Assembly: GCA_003543795.1 (NCBI GenBank) | Contig: DNBE01000103.1 | Coordinates: 1 to 6,286, forward strand | Direction: 5' to 3' | Length of the DNA: 6,286 nt | Origin: Sutterella sp. | GTDB lineage: Bacteria; Pseudomonadota; Gammaproteobacteria; Burkholderiales; Burkholderiaceae_F | The notes under the pieces: model-generated | Seen by the model: only the letters and a program-made list of their open reading frames with translations | Told to the model about the DNA's origin: nothing | Database searches by the model: none | Shown here: one piece after another, positions 1-5,867 of the stretch | Layout of the letters: each line of letters opens with the position of its first letter | Numbering within the stretch: position 1 is the stretch's first letter | Made by a program: the position numbers and the translations under genes

Positions 1-184
1 CGTCATAAAGATAAAGCTCGCGCTCGGCCAAAATCGGGACTTCGCCGTAAGGACTGATTGCGAGAATTTCTTCGGGAATATTGTTCGAGTCGACATCCCG
101 GATATCGAAATCCATCGCTTTTTCATACAAAAGAAAACGACAACGATGAGAAAAAGGACAAGTCGTTCCGGAATACAAAAGCAT
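1..184 (-). CDS. sspA: Stringent starvation protein A, glutathione S-transferase fold (3' end cut by window edge)
   Basis: Only the first 61 codons are inside the window; I translated them by hand from the ATG at 184-182. The protein starts MLLYSGTTCPFSHRCR and continues with an EKAMDFDIRDVD stretch and SPYGEVPIL, the pattern of the thioredoxin-like N-terminal domain of SspA/GST proteins. Pro50 in EVP is the expected cis-proline. Cys9 sits at the CPFS position of betaproteobacterial SspA, and there is a second cysteine at 15. SspA is known as an RNA-polymerase-associated regulator needed for stress and stationary-phase responses; it is not known to act as a true GST. A GAGAGG ribosome site lies 8 nt before the ATG, and the gene has its own promoter candidate. 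In betaproteobacteria sspA normally follows petABC and precedes sspB; here it follows the Nif3 gene directly. A generic GST is the alternative, but the CPFSHRCR start favours SspA. Confidence 0.87.
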   Translation of the reverse strand, partial: MLLYSGTTCPFSHRCRFLLYEKAMDFDIRDVDSNNIPEEILAISPYGEVPILAERELYLYD

Positions 185-192
185 AGGTCGAA

Positions 193-198
193 CCTCTC
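193..198 (-). promoter_or_regulatory. Ribosome binding site of sspA
   Basis: The minus strand reads GAGAGG here, 8 nt before the ATG at 184. It supports the chosen sspA start, which also matches the family N-terminus. Confidence 0.65.
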
Positions 199-228
199 AC
201 GAAAAGTAAAGCAAAATTAACCTCAGGC

Positions 229-258
229 ATTGTAGCCTAAAGGGATATAAATTTTCCA
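229..258 (-). promoter_or_regulatory. Candidate sigma-70 promoter of sspA
   Basis: On the minus strand a TACAAT -10 box (234-229, five of six consensus bases) is preceded, after an 18-nt spacer, by TGGAAA (258-253, four of six bases of TTGACA). A start near 222 would give a leader of about 38 nt. The DNA just upstream (about 259-285) is almost pure A/T with T- and A-runs, like an UP element. The -10 box is the loop of a short inverted repeat, AGGC-TACAAT-GCCT (237-224), which could be an operator or chance. The sequence motifs are visible; promoter activity is inferred. Confidence 0.6.
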
Positions 259-292
259 GTTTATATTAAAAATATCAAATAATTTCAATGAG

Positions 293-1036
293 TTAGATAG
301 GATTTTCTTCTTCGAGAAAAACCGTCTCAACTTGAAACTCACGGCGGATTTTATCTTCAAGCGCACGAATGCCGAACGTTTCCGTCGCGTAATGACCACA
401 GGATAAAAAGGTCATGCCGAGTTCACGAGCTTCGTAGGTTGTACGCTCGCTCACCTCTCCAGTCATATAGGCTTGCGCGCCCGCGCGAGAAGCTTCTTCA
501 AGTTCCCCTTGCGCCGCGCCCGTGCACCAGGCAACGCGGGTAATGGTTTGCTCACCATGACCGAGAACAACGGGCTCGCGCTTGAGCACGTTAGTTAAGC
601 GCGCTTTTAAGTCTTTGACTTCGATGGCGGGCACATCCGCTAACCAAAGGAAGGGATTATCGGGAGAAGGTTTCGCGTTCTCAAAGCCTAAAGCATGCCC
701 GAAAATCGCGTTATTGCCGATTTCAAGGTGAGCATCTAAGGGCAAGTGAAACGCAAAGAGATTTAAATTCGCTTTAATCGCGGCTTCGATTCTCGCTTTG
801 CGGATGCCTAAAATCGTTCTTTCCTCGTTTTTCCAAAACCAGCCGTGGTGAACAATTAAGGTATCGGCTCCTGCCGCAACCGCCTCTTGGACCGCGCGTA
901 AGCTTGCCGAAACGGCAAAAGCAATTTTATGAACCTCTGAAGCGCCTTCGACTTGAAGACCGTTTGGTAAATAATCGTCAAACTTCGCAGGTTCAAGAAG
1001 CGTATCAAGATAGCGCGCGAGTTCTTCTCTAGTCAT
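293..1036 (-). CDS. Nif3/YbgI-family dinuclear metal-binding protein
   Basis: This 247-residue protein has the same length as E. coli YbgI and aligns with it from end to end by eye: DYLPNGLQVEG near 21-31, IVHHGWFWK at 61-69, HLPLDAH at 97-103, RVAWCTG at 167-173, YMTGEVSE at 190-197 and GHYATE at 214-219. The family's metal ligands are all present: His63, His64, Asp101, His215 and Glu219. Family members form hexameric toroids with a two-metal site. The name GTP cyclohydrolase I type 2 is common in databases, but the real substrate is not settled. I start at the ATG at 1036 rather than the longer frame from 1123: it has GGAGG four bases upstream, matches the YbgI N-terminus, and overlaps the tatC stop as ATGA, which suggests translational coupling. 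The upstream extension would lie entirely inside tatC. Confidence 0.93.
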   Translation of the reverse strand: MTREELARYLDTLLEPAKFDDYLPNGLQVEGASEVHKIAFAVSASLRAVQEAVAAGADTLIVHHGWFWKNEERTILGIRKARIEAAIKANLNLFAFHLPLDAHLEIGNNAIFGHALGFENAKPSPDNPFLWLADVPAIEVKDLKARLTNVLKREPVVLGHGEQTITRVAWCTGAAQGELEEASRAGAQAYMTGEVSERTTYEARELGMTFLSCGHYATETFGIRALEDKIRREFQVETVFLEEENPI

Positions 1037-1797
1037 GAAACCTCCGCTTCGGTGTTGCCGAACGCTTTCACTAGCCAAATCCCCACTTGATACAAAATCA
1101 CTAAGGGTAAAGCCAATAGGCATTGGCTTAAAACGTCGGGGGGCGTCACGATTGCCGCGATGACGAAAGCACCCACAATCACATAGGGGCGAATGTGAAC
1201 CAATTTAGCGTAGGAACAAGCGCCGAAGCGATTGAGCACCATAACGACAATCGGCACTTCAAAAGCGACGCCGAACGCTAAAAACATCGTCATTACAAAC
1301 CCGAAATAAGCGTCGATATCGGGTGCGAAATTCACGCTATCTGGCGCAAATCCCGAGATAAACACAAACACCATCCGAAAGACGATGAAGTAGCAGTAAA
1401 GCATGCCTAGCGCGAACATCACGATGCTTGAAAAAAGGACCGGGAAGGCAATCTTTTTCTCACGCTTATAAAGCCCCGGCGCGATAAAAGCCCACAGTTG
1501 ATATAAAACATAGGGCAACGCCACTAAAAACGCGACGAAAAACGTGACTTTAAGGGGCACAAAAAAGGGGGCGACCACTCCCGTCGAAAGAAGCTTCACG
1601 CCTTCGGGCAGCGCTTGCATCAGGGGATACGACAAGTAGTCGAAGATCTCTTTCATAAAAAAGGATAGCGGGATGAAAGCGACCACAATCGAAACGACGG
1701 CTTTTAAAACCCGATTTCGAAGTTCGATGAGATGCGCCATAAAAGGCTGCTCGATATCGACGGTCTCCGCGTCTTTTGTTACGTTCTCGTCAGCCAT
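1033..1797 (-). CDS. tatC: Sec-independent protein translocase subunit TatC
   Basis: TatC is the polytopic inner-membrane receptor that, with TatB, binds twin-arginine signal peptides and, with TatA, exports folded proteins. The 254-residue protein has the family's usual length and about six hydrophobic segments. The cytoplasmic N-terminus carries HLIELRNRVL (22-31), with Glu25 and Arg27 at the positions of E. coli Glu15 and Arg17. The signature LWAFIAPGLYKREKK (101-115) keeps Phe104 and Glu113, matching E. coli Phe94 and Glu103. Glu180 in FGVAFEVP and Asp221 in TPPDVLSQ are also kept. The N-terminal tail is about ten residues longer than in E. coli. A GAAAGG site lies 6 nt before the ATG at 1797. 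The start of the gene overlaps tatB by 19 nt, and its end overlaps the Nif3 gene by 4 nt. Confidence 0.96.
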   Translation of the reverse strand: MADENVTKDAETVDIEQPFMAHLIELRNRVLKAVVSIVVAFIPLSFFMKEIFDYLSYPLMQALPEGVKLLSTGVVAPFFVPLKVTFFVAFLVALPYVLYQLWAFIAPGLYKREKKIAFPVLFSSIVMFALGMLYCYFIVFRMVFVFISGFAPDSVNFAPDIDAYFGFVMTMFLAFGVAFEVPIVVMVLNRFGACSYAKLVHIRPYVIVGAFVIAAIVTPPDVLSQCLLALPLVILYQVGIWLVKAFGNTEAEVS

Positions 1798-2282
1798 CGG
1801 TAACCTTTCACAGCGCTCGCGCGATAAGCGGATTTCGTCTTTTTAGAAAAGCGCTTCGCTTGAGGTGTTTTTGCGTGTTTAAAAGTGTTCGTTTCTGACG
1901 TCAATCGAGCCGCTCGAACCCTCGCGACTTCGGGGGAAGATACGTCTTCACGAACAGGCTCGGAAATAAACGCTTCACTACGATTAAATGTCGTATAAGG
2001 ATCTTTGTCTTCGACTCGAAGGGCGTTTTCGATTTCGCGAGTCGACTGTCTGATATCGTTTTCGAGTTCTGCGCCCGTTCCCGCGAACTCGTCTCTTAAG
2101 TCTTTGATTTCTTTAACCTCGGCTTCACGCTCGAATTCGTCTTTAATCTGCGCGACATAGCCTTGCCCTCGCGCGATAAAGCGCCCGACGGTTCTCGCGA
2201 CCCGAGGCATTCGTTCGGGTCCGAGGACGACGAGCGCCACAACGGCAATCAAGACGATTTCAGTAAAACCGAGATCAAACAT
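1779..2282 (-). CDS. tatB: Sec-independent protein translocase subunit TatB
   Basis: TatB is a single-span inner-membrane protein that forms the substrate-binding complex with TatC. The sequence begins MFDLGFTEIVLIAVVALVVL and continues GPERMPRVAR, the classic TatB start, with Glu8 in the membrane span and Gly21-Pro22 at the hinge. An amphipathic helix follows (about 23-55), then a charged, probably helical region rich in Glu, Asp, Lys and Arg (about 55-95). The last 35 residues are strongly basic (AKTPQAKRFSKKTKS and on to the end). Glu8 and the MFD start distinguish it from TatA. At 167 residues it is close to E. coli TatB (171). No good Shine-Dalgarno sequence is visible before the ATG at 2282, so it may be translated less than tatA. 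Its end overlaps tatC by 19 nt. Confidence 0.94.
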   Translation of the reverse strand: MFDLGFTEIVLIAVVALVVLGPERMPRVARTVGRFIARGQGYVAQIKDEFEREAEVKEIKDLRDEFAGTGAELENDIRQSTREIENALRVEDKDPYTTFNRSEAFISEPVREDVSSPEVARVRAARLTSETNTFKHAKTPQAKRFSKKTKSAYRASAVKGYRWLTRT

Positions 2283-2293
2283 AGGTCACGAAA

Positions 2294-2350
2294 GGGCGCT
2301 CAAGACTTCTATGTCGTCTCTTTGCGCCCGATTCAATGCGCTAAAAGCGC
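2294..2350 (-). other. Two inverted repeats in the tatA-tatB gap
   Basis: Read on the minus strand, the first repeat comes immediately after the tatA stop codon: GCGCT-TTT-AGCGC (2350-2338), a five-pair stem with a three-base loop. The second is GGGCGC (2329-2324) paired with GCGCCC (2299-2294) around a 24-nt loop, ending about 11 nt before the tatB ATG. The second arm is followed by only three T residues, so this is not a standard intrinsic terminator. Such structures can stabilise the upstream message or reduce read-through. Either effect would fit the known excess of TatA over TatB and TatC, but that role is inferred. Confidence 0.4.
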
Positions 2351-2351
2351 C

Positions 2352-2564
2352 TTACTTCGTTTCTTTAGCGTCGTCGACTTTCGATTGATCGGCTTCAAGC
2401 GCCGCGGTCGAATTTTCTTCCTGGGCGCCTTCTTTCAGACCCTTTTTGAAGGCGTGAATGCCTTCGCCCAAATCTTTACCCGCGCCGACCAATTTTTTCG
2501 TGCCGAAAATCAGGACGACAATCAATAGCACGATGACCCAGTGCCAAATCGATCCGAATCCCAT
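2352..2564 (-). CDS. tatA: Sec-independent protein translocase subunit TatA
   Basis: TatA is the small pore-forming component of twin-arginine export and oligomerises in the inner membrane around the TatBC complex. The 70-residue protein begins [20 protein letters not shown], a single membrane span from about 5 to 20, followed by the conserved hinge FGTKKL with Phe20 and Gly21. An amphipathic helix runs from about 22 to 42 ([20 protein letters not shown]), followed by a short charged, probably disordered tail. The absence of Glu8 and the FGTKKL hinge mark it as TatA rather than TatB. A longer reading frame opens seven codons upstream, but I use the ATG at 2564 because AAGGAG lies six bases before it and the N-terminus then matches the family. 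It starts 2 nt after the hinT stop, so the two are very probably cotranscribed. Confidence 0.95.
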   Translation of the reverse strand: MGFGSIWHWVIVLLIVVLIFGTKKLVGAGKDLGEGIHAFKKGLKEGAQEENSTAALEADQSKVDDAKETK

Positions 2565-2566
2565 CG

Positions 2567-2905
2567 TTAACTCCTTTTCGGCCACGGTTGCGGGCCGCCT
2601 AAAACGTGAATATGTAAGTGAGGAACTTCTTGTCCGCCGTCGCGCCCGGTGTTAATCACCACGCGAAAACCGTTCTCGCACCCCTCTTGAAGCGCAAGAC
2701 GCGGAACCAAGGATAACATTTTGCCTAAAAGCGCCGTATGTTCGGGTCCCGTGTGGGCCAGACTTTCGAGATGCGCCTTCGGAATAATCAGAAAATGAAT
2801 CGGTGCCGCGGGATGAATGTCGTGAAACGCGAAAACATCCTCATCCTCGTAAACCTTCTTGCTCGGGATTTCTCCTTTCGCGATTTTGCAAAAGATGCAA
2901 TCCAT
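2567..2905 (-). CDS. hinT: HIT-family purine nucleoside phosphoramidase HinT
   Basis: HinT proteins are cytosolic histidine-triad hydrolases that cleave AMP-N bonds such as AMP-lysine or AMP-amines; their physiological role in bacteria is poorly defined. The 112-residue protein shows the HinT core: [19 protein letters not shown] (4-22), [19 protein letters not shown] (27-45), [10 protein letters not shown] near 85-94, and the triad HLHIH (His96, His98, His100), with His98 the expected nucleophile. The VLGGPQPWP tail is typical of this branch. Cys3 and Cys6, together with His45 and His96, match the zinc ligands seen in several bacterial HIT proteins; E. coli HinT lacks the cysteines. A strong GGGGAGG site before the ATG at 2905 overlaps the murA stop. 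In related genomes hinT follows hisI-hisE and precedes tatA; here murA takes the upstream place. Confidence 0.93.
   Translation of the reverse strand: MDCIFCKIAKGEIPSKKVYEDEDVFAFHDIHPAAPIHFLIIPKAHLESLAHTGPEHTALLGKMLSLVPRLALQEGCENGFRVVINTGRDGGQEVPHLHIHVLGGPQPWPKRS
2571..2576 (-). promoter_or_regulatory. Ribosome binding site of tatA
   Basis: The minus strand reads AAGGAG here, six bases before the ATG at 2564 and inside the last codons of hinT. It is close to the ideal Shine-Dalgarno sequence and decides the tatA start against the in-frame codon at 2585. Confidence 0.8.
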
Positions 2906-2910
2906 AAAAT

Positions 2911-2916
2911 CCTCCC

Positions 2917-2917
<1 letters not shown>
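2911..2917 (-). promoter_or_regulatory. Ribosome binding site of hinT
   Basis: The minus strand reads GGGGAGG, five bases before the ATG at 2905. Its first G is also the last base of the murA TAG stop codon, so hinT could be translated by ribosomes finishing murA. Confidence 0.75.
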
Positions 2918-4218
<1,301 letters not shown>

Positions 4219-4221
4219 CTA

Positions 4222-4227
4222 ATTGTA
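4222..4227 (-). promoter_or_regulatory. Possible -10 box of a murA promoter
   Basis: Just after the mlaB-like stop codon the minus strand reads GGGTACAATTAGG, with a TACAAT hexamer identical to the sspA -10 box. It would give a leader of about 48 nt to murA. No good -35 box is visible: the sequence 17 nt upstream is TCTAAA, with only three consensus bases. An internal promoter here is plausible because murA is essential, but support is weak. Confidence 0.3.
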
Positions 4228-4231
4228 CCCG

Positions 4232-4507
4232 TCACCGTGCCTTTTTTAGATAGCCGGCAATTTCGTCATAAATGCCGTAGACCTGCGCGAGAACGCGCAC
4301 ATCTTCGGGCAAATTCGAAATCTCAGGGGTTAAACCGTGTTCTTTAGCTTCTCGAATCCAGTGCAAAATCAAAGCCAAAAGCGCGCTTTTTCCTTGCGTT
4401 TGCGGCGCAAACTCAAGAGTGGCGTCTCCTGACGCCACCGCCGCGTCAAGCTTGTCTTTGAGCGCCATGATGGCGTCAATTCCGATTTCGCGCGCCGTCA
4501 ACTTCAT
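4232..4507 (-). CDS. mlaB: MlaB-like STAS-domain protein of the phospholipid transport complex
   Basis: MlaB is the small cytosolic STAS-domain subunit that binds the ATPase MlaF and is needed for MlaFEDB transporter assembly and activity. This 91-residue protein is recognised by its place directly after mlaC and by alignment of KSALLALILHWIREAKEHG (40-58) with DTGGLALLLHLIDLAKKQG of E. coli MlaB, followed by ISNLPEDVRVLAQVYGI (63-79), like LQGVNDKVYTLAKLYNL. Ser41 aligns with the functionally important Thr52 of E. coli. The preceding acidic residue, usual in STAS domains, is Lys40 here. The N-terminal half (MKLTAREIGIDAIMALKDKL) is weakly conserved. The start codon abuts the mlaC stop with no gap (TAAATG), and AAGGA inside mlaC supports it. 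The family call rests on position plus moderate similarity. Confidence 0.82.
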   Translation of the reverse strand: MKLTAREIGIDAIMALKDKLDAAVASGDATLEFAPQTQGKSALLALILHWIREAKEHGLTPEISNLPEDVRVLAQVYGIYDEIAGYLKKAR

Positions 4508-5122
4508 TTATTTGTCCTTCTTCGTTTCTTCAACGCGCTGCTTCATCTGGGCAATCAAGCCTTTAATACCCGAAGTCTGAGCGACAGGACCGAATTGACT
4601 ACGATAGTTACTAACTAGCCAAACGCCTTCGACATTGACGTCGGTGACTTTCCAAGCGCCCTCTTTATCAAGTTTTAAGCGATAGTCCACACGAACGTCT
4701 TGGCCGTTTGAAGGACTTAAAACGCTTCGTACGACCGCGTCTGTATCCGTTGCTTGTCCGTGAGGAAGAATCTTCGGCTGATGGTCCGTTACCATCGTCA
4801 AAGCACCCGAATAAACATTAATCAAAATCTGGCGAAAGAGTTTTTGCATTTCCTCGCGCTCTGCGTTCGTCGCTTCACGCCACTTCGGGCCGACCGCCAT
4901 TCGCGTCATGCGTAAAAAGTCAACGACAGGCATCATTTTTTTATCGACGAGCGCCGAAATCGCCGCTTTATCTCCCTTTTTGATACGCGCGTCGCCTTTG
5001 ATCGCGTTCAAAATGTCTTCGGACACACGCAACACAAACGCTTCGGGCGATTCGGCGCCCAAAGAAATACCAGGGAAAAAAGCACTCGCGGCAAGCGCCA
5101 AGCAAAACGACCTTCTTAACAT
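4508..5122 (-). CDS. mlaC: Periplasmic phospholipid-binding shuttle protein MlaC
   Basis: MlaC carries phospholipids across the periplasm between the outer-membrane MlaA complex and the inner-membrane MlaFEDB transporter. The 204-residue precursor has an N-terminal signal (MLRRSFCLALAASAFFPGIS, then LGA) with likely cleavage around residues 22-23. It then shows the MlaC/Ttg2D fold markers: SPEAFVLRVSEDILNAIKGD (25-44), a VDFLRMTRMAVGPKWREAT region, AEREEMQKLFRQILINVYS, and the C-terminal VTDVNVEGVWLVSNYRSQF, characteristic of the family, followed by the Lys/Glu-rich end. The n-region reads RRSFCL, which resembles a twin-arginine motif; Sec export remains the default expectation. The start at 5122 follows GAGGAG by six bases and lies three bases after the mlaA stop codon, so mlaA and mlaC are surely cotranscribed. 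Confidence 0.93.
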   Translation of the reverse strand: MLRRSFCLALAASAFFPGISLGAESPEAFVLRVSEDILNAIKGDARIKKGDKAAISALVDKKMMPVVDFLRMTRMAVGPKWREATNAEREEMQKLFRQILINVYSGALTMVTDHQPKILPHGQATDTDAVVRSVLSPSNGQDVRVDYRLKLDKEGAWKVTDVNVEGVWLVSNYRSQFGPVAQTSGIKGLIAQMKQRVEETKKDK

Positions 5123-5125
5123 CTT

Positions 5126-5854
5126 TTACTCCTCGTCCTCAAACTCGTCTTCGGGAAAATCCATCGGCGGATTGCCGTCATAAATCGCGTCTTTTCTCGA
5201 TTGTTGATAGGCGTTTCTAACCGCGACATAGGGGTCGATGGCAGAATTTAAAATCTCGTCCGGTCCGATTAAAGACGCGCGTGTATTGACGATTTCAACC
5301 GCGTAAAGGCCGGCACCCGCCGCGGGTTCTTCATGCGCGATGTAAGTCTGAGGCGCGGTCCCGAGATCGACAACGGTTCCCGCCGTATCTCGTAAGGTAC
5401 TCGAACCCAAGAAAGGAAGGACGAGATACGGACCGTCACCCACACCCCAAACGGCAAGCGTTTGCCCGAAGTCTTCAGGCGCGGCTTCTAAATCTAAGTG
5501 CGTTGCCACGTCAAATAGACCCGCGATACCGATTGTCGTATTGACGATAAATCTAAAGAAGCTTCGGGCTGCCTTATCGGGACGACCCTGCAAGATGCCG
5601 TTTACGAAATTACGCGGTTCGGTTAAGTTATTAAAGAAGTTCGTGACCGAACTTCTTACGGGATTCGGAACGACGTTTTTATAAACGGTCGCAACGGGCT
5701 TTAAAACATAGTCATCTAACGTCGTATTAAAGGCGTACGTCTGACGGTTAAAACTCTCCCAAGGGTCGCTCGGATCTTGACCGCTTGTAGGCGGAATCTG
5801 CGCGCACCCTGCCAACATCGAACAAAGGCAAATGACCGCTAAAGCTTTTTTCAT
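5126..5854 (-). CDS. mlaA: Outer-membrane lipoprotein MlaA (VacJ family)
   Basis: MlaA is an outer-membrane lipoprotein that removes mislocalised phospholipids from the outer leaflet and hands them to MlaC. The 242-residue protein starts MKKALAVICLCSMLAGC, a lipoprotein signal with lipobox LAGC and lipidated Cys17; Ala18 at +2 fits outer-membrane sorting. VacJ-family motifs follow: DPWESFNRQTYAFN, LKPVATVYKNVVPNPVR, FFNNLTEPRNFVNGILQG, FIVNTTIGIAGLFDVA, EDFGQTLAVWGVGDGPYLVL and PFLGSSTLRDTAG. The protein ends in a very acidic tail, PEDEFEDEE. I use the ATG at 5854, not the TTG at 5887, because the lipoprotein signal must begin there. AAAGG (within TAAAGG, which includes the mlaD stop) lies about ten bases upstream. 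In E. coli mlaA (vacJ) lies away from the mla operon, whereas here it sits between mlaD and mlaC, as in other betaproteobacteria. Confidence 0.95.
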   Translation of the reverse strand: MKKALAVICLCSMLAGCAQIPPTSGQDPSDPWESFNRQTYAFNTTLDDYVLKPVATVYKNVVPNPVRSSVTNFFNNLTEPRNFVNGILQGRPDKAARSFFRFIVNTTIGIAGLFDVATHLDLEAAPEDFGQTLAVWGVGDGPYLVLPFLGSSTLRDTAGTVVDLGTAPQTYIAHEEPAAGAGLYAVEIVNTRASLIGPDEILNSAIDPYVAVRNAYQQSRKDAIYDGNPPMDFPEDEFEDEE

Positions 5855-5867
5855 CACGAAAGGACCT

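Larger units (their letters stand above)
185..292. other. 108-nt intergenic spacer between the Nif3-family gene and sspA
   Basis: This is the largest gap in the window. The half next to the Nif3 gene (about 241-292) is strongly A/T-rich, in contrast to the genes. I see no GC-rich hairpin followed by a T-run after the Nif3 stop codon, so there is no supported intrinsic terminator. The spacer holds the sspA promoter candidate and ribosome site. In related betaproteobacteria this position usually carries petA, petB and petC; no trace of coding similarity to them is visible in so short a stretch. Confidence 0.7.

Noticed and set aside
230..292. Intrinsic terminator after the Nif3-family gene
   Set aside because: Only A/T-rich sequence with weak A/T inverted repeats is present, with no GC stem followed by a T-run. 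The AGGC/GCCT stem is followed by GAGG and overlaps a better promoter reading.
1037..1123. Longer N-terminus for the Nif3-family protein
   Set aside because: The extra 29 codons overlap tatC in another frame, have no family counterpart, and the ATG at 1036 has a good ribosome site.
2163..2528. 121-codon open frame on the plus strand across tatA and tatB
   Set aside because: It is antisense to two well-supported tat genes, has no recognisable domain, and is best explained by codon bias of the true strand.
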